From Eledone cirrhosa (taxonomy: Eukaryota > Mollusca > Cephalopoda > Octopoda > Eledonidae): a stretch of 64,000 nt of DNA. Below the pieces are notes generated by a model, which made no database searches, was not told where the DNA came from, and worked only from the letters and a program-made list of their open reading frames with translations. Location: contig OZ024740.1 of the NCBI GenBank assembly GCA_964016885.1, positions 296,242,670 through 296,306,669 of the forward strand. Direction: 5' to 3'. Shown one piece after another: positions 50,341 to 62,440 of the stretch. Position numbers and translations under genes: made by a program. How positions within the stretch are numbered: position 1 is the stretch's first letter; each line of letters begins with the position of its first letter.

Positions 50341-50430
50341 AAAAAATGGATCCCCCAAATTAAAAATGGATCCACCAAATAAAAAATGGATCACCGAAAT
50401 AAAAAATGGATCCGCTAAATAAAAAAGGGA
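49418..50430 (-). repeat. '-' domain, 1.01 kb, last of the mosaic
   Basis: Full-length copy of 5,661-6,673 with the CGCTAAAT ending. After it the array stays '+' for 12 kb. Confidence 0.92.
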
Positions 50431-52239
50431 TCCATTTTTTATTTGGGTGAACAATTTTTATTTGGGTGATCCATTTTTTATTTGGGGGATCCATTTTTTA
50501 TTTGGGCGATCCATTTTTTATTTGGGGGATCCATTTTTTATTTGGGTGATCCATTTTTTATTTGGGTGATCCATTTTTTATTTGGGGGATCCATTTTTTA
50601 TTTGGGTGATCCATTTTTTATTTGGGGGATCCATTTTTTATTTGGGCGATCCATTTTTTATTTGGGGGATCCATTTTTTATTTGGGTGATCCATTTTTTA
50701 TTTGTTGGATCCATTTTTTATTTGGGGGATCCATTTTTTATTTGGGGGTTCCATTTTTTATTTGGGGGATCCATTTTACATTTGGGTGATCCATTTTTTA
50801 TTTGGGTGACCCATTTTTTATTCGGGGGATCCATTTTTTATTTGGGGGATCCATTTTTTATTTGGGGGTTCCATTTTTTATTTGGGTGATCCATTTTTTA
50901 TTTGGGGGATCCATTTTTTATTTAGGTGATCCATTTTTTAGTTGGGTGATCCATTTTTTATTTGTGTGATCCATTTTTTATTTGGGGGATCCATTTTTTA
51001 TTTGGGGGTTCCATTTTTGATTTGGGTGATCCATTTTTTATTTGGGGGATCCATTTTTTATTTAGGTGATCCATTTTTTAGTTGCGTGATCCATTTTTAT
51101 TTGGGGGATCCATTTTTTATTTGTGTGATCCATTTTTTATTTGGCGGATCCATTTTTTATTTGGGGGATCCATTTTTTATTTGGGGATCCATTTTTTATT
51201 TAGGTGATCCATTTTTTAGTTGGGTGATCCATTTTTATTTGGGGAATCCATTTTTTATTTGTGTGATCCATTTTTTATTTGGCGGATCCATTTTTATTTG
51301 GGGGATCCATTTTTTATTTGTGTGATCCATTTTTTATTTGGCAGATACATTTTTTATTTGGGGGAACCATTTTTTATTTGGGTGATCCATTTTTTATTTG
51401 GGGGATCCATTTTTTATTTGGGTGATACATTTTTTATTTGGGGGATCCATTTTTTATTTGGGTGATCCATTTTTTATTTGGGTGATCCATTTTTTATTTG
51501 GGAGATCCATTTTTTATTTTGGTGACCCATTTTTTATTTTGGTGACCCATTTTTTATTTTGGTGATCCATTTTTTATTTGTTGGATCCATTTTTTATTTG
51601 GGGGATCTATTTTTATTTGGGGGACCCTATTTTCATTTGGGGGATCCATTTTACATTTGGGTATTCCATTTTACATTTGGGTGATCCATTTTTTATTTGG
51701 GTGATCCATTTTTTATTTGGTGGATCCATTTTTTATTTGGGGTATCCATTTTTTATTTGGGTGATCCATTTTTTATTTGGGGGATCCATTTTTTATTTGG
51801 GTGATCCATTTTTTATTTGGGTGATCCATTTTTTATTTGGGTGATCCATTTTTTATTTGTTGGATCCATTTTTTATTTGGGGGATCTATTTTTTATTTGG
51901 GGGTTCCATTTTTTATTTGGGGGATCCATTTTACATTTGGGTGATCCATTTTTTATTTGGGTGATCCATTTTTTATGTGGGTGATCCATTTTTTATTTGG
52001 GTGATCCAGTTTTTGTTTGGGTGATCCATTTTTTATTTGGGGGATCCATTTTTTATTTGGGTGATCCATTTTTTATTTGTTGGATCCATTTTTTATTTGG
52101 GGGATCCATTTTTTATTTGGGGGATCCATTTTTTATTTGGGGGATCCATTTTTTATTTGGGGGATCCATTTTTTATTTGGGGGATCCATTTTTTATTTGG
52201 GTGATCCATTTTTTATTTGGGGGATCCATTTTTTATTTA

Positions 52240-52990
52240 GCTGATCCATTTTTTAGTTGGGTGATCCATTTTTATTTGGGGGATCCATTTTTTATTTGTG
52301 TGATCCATTTTTTATTTGGCGGATCCATTTTTATTTGGGGGATCCATTTTTTATTTGTGTGATCCATTTTTTATTTGGCAGATCCATTTTTTATTTGTGG
52401 GATCCATTTTTTATTTGGGTGATCCATTTTTTATTTGGGGGATCCATTTTTTATTTGGGTGATCCATTTTTTATTTGGGGGATCCATTTTTTATTTGGGT
52501 GATCCATTTTTTATTTGGGTGATCCATATTTTATTTGGGTGATCCATTTTTTATTTGGGGGATCCATTTTTTATTTAGGTGATCCAATTTTTTATTTGGG
52601 TGATCCATTTTTTATTTGGGTGATCCATTTTTTATTTGGGTGATCCATTTTTTATTTGGGGGATCCATTTTTTATTTGGGTGATCCATTTTTGATTTGGG
52701 TGATCCATTTTTTATTTGGGGGATCCATTTTTTATTTGGGTGATCCATTTTTTATTTGGGGGATCCATTTTTTATTTGGGAGATCCATTTTTGATTTGGG
52801 TGATCCATTTTTTATTTGGGTGATTCATTTTTTATTTGTTGGATCCATTTTTTATTTGCGGGATCCATTTTTATTTGGGGGACCCTATTTTTATTTGGGG
52901 GATCCATTTTACATTTGGGTAATCCATTTTTTATTTGGGTGATCCATTTTTTATTTGGTGGATCCATTTTTTATTTGGGGTATCCATTTT
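52240..52990 (+). repeat. 3,131-bp-offset duplication, copy 1
   Basis: Matches 55,371-56,121, including GGGAGATCC, TTTTTGATTT, GGGTGATTCATT and GGGGGACCCTATTT in order. GCGGGATCC near 52,859 is private to this copy. Confidence 0.88.
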
Positions 52991-54721
52991 TTATTTGGGT
53001 GATCCATTCTTTATTTGGGTGATCCATTTTTTATTTGGGTGATCCATTTTTTATTTGTTGGATCCATTTTTTATTTGGGGGATCCATTTTTTATTTGGGG
53101 GTTCCATTTTTTATTTGGGGGATCCATTTTAAATTTGGGTGATCCATTTTTTATTTGGGTGATCCATTTTTTATTTGGGGGATCCATTTTTTATTTGGGT
53201 GATCCATTTTTTATTTGGGTGATCCAGTTTTTGTTTGGGTGATCCATTTTTTATTTGGGGTATCCATTTTTTATTTGGGTGATCCATTTTTTATTTGTTG
53301 GATCCATTTTTTATTTCGGGGATCCATATTTTATTTGGGGGTTCCATTTTTTATTTGGGGGATCCATTTTACATTTGGGTGATCCATTTTTTATTTGGGT
53401 GATCCATTTTTTATTTGGGGGATCCATTTTTTATTTGGGGGATCCATTTTTTATTTGGGGGTTCCATTTTTTATTTGGGTGATCCATTTTTTATTTGGGG
53501 GATCCATTTTTTATTTAGGTGATCCATTTTTTAGTTGGGTGATCCATTTTTATTTGGGGGATCCATTTTTTATTTGTGTGATCCATTTTTTATTTGGCGG
53601 ATCCATTTTTTATTTGGAGGATCCATTTTTTATTTGGGGATCCATTTTTTATTTAGGTGATCCATTTTTTAGTTGGGTGATCCATTTTTATTTGGGGGAT
53701 CCATTTTTTATTTGTGTGATCCATTTTTTATTTGGCGGATCCATTTTTATTTGGGGGATCCATTTTTTATTTGTGTGATACATTTTTTATTTGGCAGATC
53801 CATTTTTTATTTGGGGGAAGCATTTTTTATTTGGGTGATCCATTTTTTATTTGGCGGATCCATTTTTTATTTGGGTGATACATTTTTTATTTGGGGGATC
53901 CATTTTTTATTTGGGTGATCCATTTTTTATTTGGGTGATCCATTTTTGATTTGGGTGATCCATTTTTTATTTGGGGGATCCATTTTTTATTTGGGTGATC
54001 CATTTTTTATTTGGGTGATCCATTTTTTATTTGGGAGATCCATTTTTTATTTTGGTGACCCATTTTTTATTTTGGTGATCCATTTTTTATTTGTTGGATC
54101 CATTTTTGATTTGGGGGATCTATTTTTATTTGGGGGACCCTATTTTTATTTGGGGGATCCATTTTACATTTGGGTGATCCATTTTTTATTTGGGTGATCC
54201 ATTTTTTATTTGGTGGATCCATTTTTTATTTGGGGTATCCATTTTTTATTTGGGTGATCCATTTTTTATTTGGGGGATCCATTTTTTATTTGGGTGATCC
54301 ATTTTTTATTTGGGTGATCCATTTTTTATTTGGGTGATCCATTTTTTATTTGTTGGATCCATTTTTTATTTGGGGGATCCATTTTTTATTTGGGGGTTCC
54401 ATTTTTTATTTGGGGGATCCATTTTACATTTGGGTGATCCATTTTTTATTTGGGTGATCCATTTTTTATTTGGGGGATCCATTTTTTAGTTGGGTGATCC
54501 ATTTTTTATTTGGGTGATCCAGTTTTTGTTTGGGTGATCCATTTTTTATTTGGGGGATCCATTTTTTATTTGGGTGATCCATTTTTTATTTGTTGGATCC
54601 ATTTTTTATTTGGGGGATCCATTTTTTATTTGGGGGATCCATTTTTTATTTGGGTGATCCATTTTTTATTTGGGGGATCCATTTTTTATTTAGGTGATCC
54701 ATTTTTTAGTTGGGTGATCCA

Positions 54722-54739
54722 TTTTTTTGGGGGGGGGGG
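54722..54739 (+). repeat. T7G11 homopolymer tract
   Basis: A monomer that lost its internal ATTT leaves T7 joined to G11. Related tracts: T8G6 (59,555), T7G7 (61,430), T7G8 (63,303). Confidence 0.9.
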
Positions 54740-55370
54740 ATCCATTTTTTATTTGTGTCATCCATTTTTTATTTGGCGGATCCATTTTTATTTGGGGGAT
54801 CCATTTTTTATTTGTGTGATCCATTTTTTATTTGGCAGATCCATTTTTTATTTGGGGGATCCATTTTTTATTTGGGTGATCCATTTTTTATTTGGGGGAT
54901 CCATTTTTATTTGGGTGATCCATTTTTTATTTGGGTGATCCAGTTTTTGTTTGGGTGATCCATTTTTTATTTGGGGGATCCATTTTTTATTTGGGTGATC
55001 CATTTTTTATTTGTTGGATCCATTTTTTATTTGGGGGATCCATTTTTTATTTGGGGGTTCCATTTTTTATTTGGGGGATCCATTTTACATTTGGGTGATC
55101 CATTTTTTATTTGGGTGATCCATTTTTTATTTGGGGGATCCATTTTTTATTTAGGGGATCCATTTTTTATTTGGGGGTTCCATTTTTTATTTGGGTGATC
55201 CATTTTTTATTTGGGGGATCCATTTTTTATTTAGGTGATCCATTTTTTAGTTGGGTGATCCATTTATATTTGGGGGATCCATTTTTTATTTGTGTGATCC
55301 ATTTTTTATTTGGCGGATCCATTTTTTATTTGGGGATCCATTTTTTATTTGGGGATCCATTTTTTATTTA

Positions 55371-56121
55371 GGTGATCCATTTTTTAGTTGGGTGATCCAT
55401 TTTTATTTGGGGGATCCATTTTTTATTTGTGTGATCCATTTTTTATTTGGCGTATCCATTTTTATTTGGGGGATCCATTTTTTATTTGTGTGATCCATTT
55501 TTTATTTGGCAGATCCATTTTTTATTTGGGGGATCCATTTTTTATTTGGGTGATCCATTTTTTATTTGGGGGATCCATTTTTTAATTTGGGTGATACATT
55601 TTTTATTTGGGGGATCCATTTTTTATTTGGGTGATCCATTTTTTATTTGGGTGATCCATATTTTATTTGGGTGATCCATTTTTTATTTGGGGGATCCATT
55701 TTTTATTTGGGTGATCCAATTTTTTATTTGGGTGATCCATTTTTTATTTGGGTGATCCATTTTTTATTTGGGTGATCCATTTTTTATTTGGGGGATCCAT
55801 TTTTTATTTGGGTGATCCATTTTTGATTTGGGTGATCCATTTTTTATTTGGGGGATCCATTTTTTATTTGGGTGATCCATTTTTTATTTGGGGGATCCAT
55901 TTTTTATTTGGGAGATCCATTTTTGATTTGGGTGATCCATTTTTTATTTGGGTGATTCATTTTTTATTTGTTGGATCCATTTTTTATTTGGGGGATCCAT
56001 TTTTATTTGGGGGACCCTATTTTTATTTGGGGGATCCATTTTACATTTGGGTGATCCATTTTTTATTTGGGTGATCCATTTTTTATTTGGTGGATCCATT
56101 TTTTATTTGGGGTATCCATTT
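55371..56121 (+). repeat. 3,131-bp-offset duplication, copy 2
   Basis: Partner of 52,240-52,990. The copy has GGCGTATCC near 55,450 and an extra A in GGGGATCCATTTTTTAATTT near 55,580. Confidence 0.88.
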
Positions 56122-56279
56122 TTTATTTGGGTGATCCATTTTTTATTTGGGGGATCCATTTTTTATTTGGGTTATCCATTTTTTATTTGGGTGATCCATT
56201 TTTTATTTGGGTGATCCATTTTTTATTTGTTGGATCCATTTTTTATTTGGGGGATCCATTTTTTATTTGGGGGTTCCAT

Positions 56280-57385
56280 TTTTTATTTGGGGGATCCATT
56301 TTACATTTGGGTGATCCATTTTTTATTTGGGTGATCCATTTTTTATTTGGGGGATTCATTTTTTATTTGGGTGATCCATTTTTTATTTGGGTGATCCAGT
56401 TTTTGTTTGGGTGATCCATTTTTTATTTGGGGGATCCATTTTTTATTTGGGTGATCCATTTTTTATTTGTTGGATCCATTTTTTATTTGGGGGATCCATT
56501 TTTTATTTGGGGGTTCCATTTTTTATTTGGGGGATCCATTTTACATTTGGGTGATCCATTTTTTATTTGGGTGACCCATTTTTTATTCGGGGGATCCATT
56601 TTTTATTTGGGGGATCCATTTTTTATTTGGGGGTTCCATTTTTTTATTTGGGTGATCCATTTTTTATTTGGGGGATCCATTTTTTATTTAGGTGATCCAT
56701 TTTTTAGTTGGGTGATCCATTTTTTATTTGTGTGATCCATTTTTTATTTGGGGGATCCATTTTTTATTTGGGGGTTCCATTTTTTATTTGGGTGATCCAT
56801 TTTTTATTTGGGGGATCGATTTTTTATTTGGGGGTTCCATTTTTTATTTGGGGGATCCATTTTACATTTGGGTGATCCATTTTTTATTTGGGTGATCCAT
56901 TTTTTATTTGGGGGATCCATTTTTTATTTGGGTGATCCATTTTTTATTTGGGTGATCCAGTTTTTGTTTGGGTGATCCATTTTTTATTTGGGGGATCCAT
57001 TTTTTATTTGGGTGATCCATTTTTTATTTGTTGGATCCATTTTTTATTTGGGGGATCCATTTTTTATTTGGGGGTTCCATTTTTTATTTGGGGGATCCAT
57101 TTTACATTTGGGTGATCCATTTTTTATTTGGGTGACCCATTTTTTATTCGGGGGTTCCATTTTTTATTTGGGGGATCCATTTTTTATTTGGGGGTTCCAT
57201 TTTTTATTTGGGTGATCCATTTTTTATTTGGGGGATCCATTTTTTATTTAGGTGATCCATTTTTTAGTTGGGTGATCCATTTTTTATTTGTGTGATCCAT
57301 TTTTTATTTGGGGGATCCATTTTTTATTTGGGGGTTCCATTTTTTATTTGGGTGATCCATTTTTTATTTGGGGGATCCATTTTTT
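56280..57385 (+). repeat. 561-bp tandem repeat, about two units
   Basis: TTTTACATTT at 56,300/56,540 recurs at 56,860/57,100, as do GGGTGACCC and TTATTCGGGG (56,573; 57,134) and the TTTAGGTGATCC / TTTTTTAGTTGGG pair. A related unit starts the array at 50,680-51,080. Confidence 0.88.
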
Positions 57386-58310
57386 ATTTAGGTGATCCAT
57401 TTTTTAGTTGGGTGATCCATTTTTTATTTGTGTGATCCATTTTTTATTTGGCGGATCCATTTTTTATTTGAGGGATCCATTTTTTATTTGGGTGATCCAT
57501 TTTTTATTTGGGGTATCCATTTTTTATTAGGGTGATACATTTTTTATTTGGGGGATCCATTTTTTATTTGGGTGATCCATTTTTTATTTGGGTGATCCAT
57601 ATTTTATTTGCGTGATCCATTTTTTATTTGGGTGATCCATTTTTTATTTGGGTGATCCATTTTTTATTTGGGGGATCCATTTTTTATTTGGGTGATCCAT
57701 TTTTTATTTGGGTGATCCATTTTTTATTTGGGGGATCCATTTTTTATTTGGGTGATCCATTTTTTATTTGGGGGATCCAGTTTTTGTTTGGGTGATCCAT
57801 TTTTTATTTGGGGGATCCATTTTTTATTTGGGTGATCCATATTTTATTTAGGGGATCCATTTTTTATTTGGGTGATCCATTTTTTATCTGGGTGATCCAT
57901 TTTTTATTTGGGTGATCCATTTTTTATTTTGGGGATCTATTTTTTATTTGGGTGATCCATTTTTTATTTGGGGGATCCATTTTTTTTTTGGTGATCCATT
58001 TTTTATTTGGGGATCCATTTTTTATTTGGGGGATCCATTTTTTATTTGGGTGATCCATTTTTTATTTGGGGGATCCATTTTTTATTTGGGTGATCCATTT
58101 TTAATTTGGGGATCCATTTTTTATTTGGGTGATCCATTTTTTATTTGGGGGATCCATTTTTTATATGGGTGATCCATTTTTTATTTGGGGGATCCATTTT
58201 GTATTTGGGTGATCCATTTTTTATTTGGGGGATCCATTTTTTATTTGGGGGATCCATTTTTTATTTGGGTGATCCACATTTTATTTGGGTGATCCAATTT
58301 TTATTTGAGG

Positions 58311-60185
58311 GATCCATTTTTTATTTGGGTGATCCATTTTTTATTTGGGTGATCCATTTTTTATTTGGGTGATCCATTTTCTATTTGGGTGATCCATTTT
58401 TTATTTGGGGGATCCATTTTTTATTTGGATGATCCATTTTTTATTTGGGGGATCCATTTTTTATTTGGGCGATCCAATTTTTATTTGGGTGATCCATTTT
58501 TTTATTGGGCGATCCATTTTTTATTTGGGTGATCCATTTTTTATTTGGGGGATCCATTATTTATTTGTGTGATCCATTTTATATTTGGGGGATCCATTTT
58601 TTATTTGGGTGATCCATTTTTTATTTTGGAGATCCATTTTTTATTTGGGGGATCCATTTTTTATTTGGGGGATCCATTTTTTATTTGGGGGATCCATTTT
58701 TTATTTGGGTGATCCATTTTTTATTTGGGGGATCCATTTTTTATTTGGGGGATCCATTTTTTATTTGGGTGATCCAGTTTTTGTTTGGGTGATCCATTTT
58801 TTATTTGGGGGATCCATTTTCTATTTGGGTGATCCATATTTTATTTAGGGGATCGATTTTTTATTTGGTGATCCATTTTTTATTTGGGTGATCCATTCTT
58901 TATTTGGGTGATCCATTTTTTATTTTGGGGATCTATTTTTTATTTGGGTGATCCATTTTTTATTTGGGGATCCATTTTTTATTTGGGTGATCCATTTTTT
59001 ATTTGGGGGATCCATTTTTTATTTGGGGGATCCATTTTTTATTTGGGTGATCCATTTTTTATTTGGGGGATCCATTTTTTATTTGGGTGATCCATTTTTT
59101 ATTTGGGGGATCCATTTTTTATTTGGGTGATCCATTTTTTATTTGGGTGATCCATTTTTTATTTGGGTGATCCATTTTTTATTTGTTGGATCCATTTTTT
59201 ATTTGGGGGATCCATTTTTTATTTGGGGGTTCCATTTTTTATTTGGGGGATCCATTTTACATTTGGGTGATCCATTTTTTATTTGGGTGATCCATTTTTT
59301 ATTTGGGGGATCCATTTTTTATTTGGGTGATCCATTTTTTATTTGGGTGATCCAGTTTTTGTTTGGGTGATCCATTTTTTATTTGGGGGATCCATTTTTT
59401 ATTTGGGTGATCCATTTTTTATTTGTTGGATCCATTTTTTATTTGGGGGATCCATTTTTTATTTGGGGGATCCATTTTTTATTTGGGTGATCCATTTTTT
59501 ATTTGGGGGATCCATTTTTTATTTAGGTGATCCATTTTTTAGTTGGGTGATCCATTTTTTTTGGGGGGATCCATTTTTTATTTGTGTCATCCATTTTTTA
59601 TTTGGCGGATCCATTTTTATTTGGGGGATCCATTTTTTATTTGTGTGATCCATTTTTTATTTGGCAGATCCATTTTTTATTTGGGGGATCCATTTTTTAT
59701 TTGGGTGATCCATTTTTTATTTGGGGGATCCATTTTTTATTTGGGTGATCCATTTTTTATTTGGGTGATCCAGTTTTTGTTTGGGTGATCCATTTTTTAT
59801 TTGGGGGATCCATTTTTTATTTGGGTGATCCATTTTTTATTTGTTGGATCCATTTTTTATTTGGGGGATCCATTTTTTATTTGGGGGTTCCATTTTTTAT
59901 TTGGGGGATCCATTTTACATTTGGGTGATCCATTTTTTATTTGGGTGATCCATTTTTTATTTGGGGGATCCATTTTTTATTTGGGTGATCCATATTTTAT
60001 TTAGGGGATCCATTTTTTATTTGGGTGATCCATTTTTTATTTGGGTGATCCATTTTTTATTTGGGTGATCCATTTTTTATTTTGGGGATCTATTTTTTAT
60101 TTGGGTGATCCATTTTTTATTTGGGGGATCCATTTTTTTTTTTGGTGATCCATTTTTTATTTGGGGATCCATTTTTTATTTGGGG
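58311..60185 (+). repeat. 1,875-bp tandem duplication, copy 1
   Basis: TTTTCTATTT, the TTTTTTTATTGGGCG monomer, TTATTTATTTGTGTG and the CAGTTTTTGTTTGG cassettes recur 1,875 bp later. Copy 1 has T8G6 at 59,555-59,568. Confidence 0.91.
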
Positions 60186-61630
60186 GATCCATTTTTTATT
60201 TGGGTGATCCATTTTTTATTTGGGTGATCCATTTTTTATTTGGGTGATCCATTTTCTATTTGGGTGATCCATTTTTTATTTGGGGGATCCATTTTTTATT
60301 TGGATGATCCATTTTTTATTTGGGGGATCCATTTTTTATTTGGGCGATCCAATTTTTATTTGGGTGATCCATTTTTTTATTGGGCGATCCATTTTTTATT
60401 TGGGTGATCCATTTTTTATTTGGGGGATCCATTATTTATTTGTGTGATCCATTTTATATTTGGGGGATCCATTTTTTATTTGGGTGATCCATTTTTTATT
60501 TTGGAGATCCATTTTTTATTTGGGGGATCCATTTTTTATTTGGGGGATCCATTTTTTATTTGGGGGATCCATTTTTTATTTGGGTGATCCATTTTTTATT
60601 TGGGGGATCCATTTTTTATTTGGGGGATCCATTTTTTATTTGGGTGATCCAGTTTTTGTTTGGGTGATCCATTTTTTATTTGGGGGATCCATTTTTTATT
60701 TGGGTGATCCATATTTTATTTAGGGGATCGATTTTTTATTTGGTGATCCATTTTTTATTTGGGTGATCCATTCTTTATTTGGGTGATCCATTTTTTATTT
60801 TGGGGATCTATTTTTTATTTTGGTGATCCATTTTTTATTTGGGGATCCATTTTTTATTTGGGTGATCCATTTTTTATTTGGGGGATCCATTTTTTATTTG
60901 GGGGATCCATTTTTTATTTGGGTGATCCATTTTTTATTTGGGGGATCCATTTTTTATTTGGGTGATCCATTTTTTATTTGGGGGATCCATTTTTTATTTG
61001 GGTGATCCATTTTTTATTTGGGTGATCCATTTTTTATTTGGGTGATCCATTTTTTATTTGTTGGATCCATTTTTTATTTGGGGGATCCATTTTTTATTTG
61101 GGGGTTCCATTTTTTATTTGGGGGATCCATTTTACATTTGGGTGATCCATTTTTTATTTGGGTGATCCATTTTTTATTTGGGGGATCCATTTTTTATTTG
61201 GGTGATCCATTTTTTATTTGGGTGATCCAGTTTTTGTTTGGGTGATCCATTTTTTATTTGGGGGATCCATTTTTTATTTGGGTGATCCATTTTTTATTTG
61301 TTGGATCCATTTTTTATTTGGGGGATCCATTTTTTATTTGGGGGATCCATTTTTTATTTGGGTGATCCATTTTTTATTTGGGGGATCCATTTTTTATTTA
61401 GGTGATCCATTTTTTAGTTGGGTGATCCATTTTTTTGGGGGGGATCCATTTTTTATTTGTGTCATCCATTTTTTATTTGGCGGATCCATTTTTATTTGGG
61501 GGATCCATTTTTTATTTGTGTGATCCATTTTTTATTTGGCAGATCCATTTTTTATTTGGGGGATCCATTTTTTATTTGGGTGATCCATTTTTTATTTGGG
61601 GGATCCATTTTTTATTTGGGTGATCCATTT
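60186..61630 (+). repeat. 1,875-bp tandem duplication, copy 2
   Basis: Matches copy 1 until about 61,630, where it jumps back to the 58,090 pattern (TTTTTAATTTGGGGATCC). The tract here is T7G7 (61,430-61,443). Confidence 0.91.
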
Positions 61631-62407
61631 TTAATTTGGGGATCCATTTTTTATTTGGGTGATCCATTTTTTATTTGGGGGATCCATTTTTTATATGGGT
61701 GATCCATTTTTTATTTGGGGGATCCATTTTGTATTTGGGTGATCCATTTTTTATTTGGGGGATCCTTTTTTATTTGGGGGATCCATTTTTTATTTGGGTG
61801 ATCCACATTTTATTTGGGTGATCCACATTTTATTTGGGTGATCCAATTTTTATTTGAGGGATCCATTTTTTATTTGGGTGATCCATTTTTTATTTGGGTG
61901 ATCCATTTTTTATTTGGGTGATCCATTTTCTATTTGGGTGATCCATTTTTTATTTGGGGGATCCATTTTTTATTTGGATGATCCATTTTTTATTTGGGGG
62001 ATCCATTTTTTATTTGGGCGATCCAATTTTTATTTGGGTGATCCATTTTTTTATTGGGCGATCCATTTTTTATTTGGGTGATCCATTTTTTATTTGGGGG
62101 ATCCATTATTTATTTGTGTGATCCATTTTATATTTGGGGGATCCATTTTTTATTTGGGTGATCCATTTTTTATTTTGGAGATCCATTTTTTATTTGGGGG
62201 ATCCATTTTTTATTTGGGTGATCCATTTTTTATTTGGGTGATCCATTTTTTATTTGTTGGATCCATTTTTTATTTGGGGGATCCATTTTTTATTTGGGGG
62301 CTCCATTTTTTATTTGGGGGATCCATTTTACATTTGGGTGATCCATTTTTTATTTGGGTGATCCATTTTTTATTTGGGGGTTCCATTTTTTATTTGGGGG
62401 ATCCATC

Positions 62408-62440
62408 ACATAAAAAATGGATCCCCCAAATAAAAAATGG
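62408..62440 (-). repeat. 33-nt inverted island
   Basis: Two '-' monomers (CATAAAAAATGG, then CCCCCAAATAAAAAATGG) inside an otherwise pure '+' array. The left edge is GATCCATCACATAAA and the right edge a palindromic GGATCC. It is an inverted copy of the monomers just to its left. Confidence 0.92.

Larger units (their letters stand above)
50431..62407 (+). repeat. Unidirectional '+' array, 12 kb
   Basis: About 600 monomers with no inversion. The first ~200 bp copy 6,674 onward (GGGTGAACAATT). Then a different variant set takes over: TTGTTGGATCC, GGGGGTTCC, TTTTACATTT, CAGTTTTTGTTTGG, TTTAGGTGATCC followed by TTTTTTAGTTGGG, and GGGGGACCCTATTT. These recur in that order as cassettes. TTTTACATTT lies near 50,775; 51,933; 54,423; 55,083; 56,300; 56,540; 56,860; 57,100; 59,257; 59,920; 61,130. 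I saw no gene in it. Confidence 0.94.

Noticed and set aside
1..50430. Transposon terminal inverted repeats bounding '+' or '-' domains.
   Set aside because: Inverted ends are just satellite monomers; no transposase, no internal non-satellite sequence and no recognisable target-site duplication was found.
54722..54739. G-quadruplex at G11 or at the G5 runs.
   Set aside because: Runs are spaced about 15 nt apart, giving long loops, and about half are G3; a lone G11 is not enough for a confident intramolecular structure.
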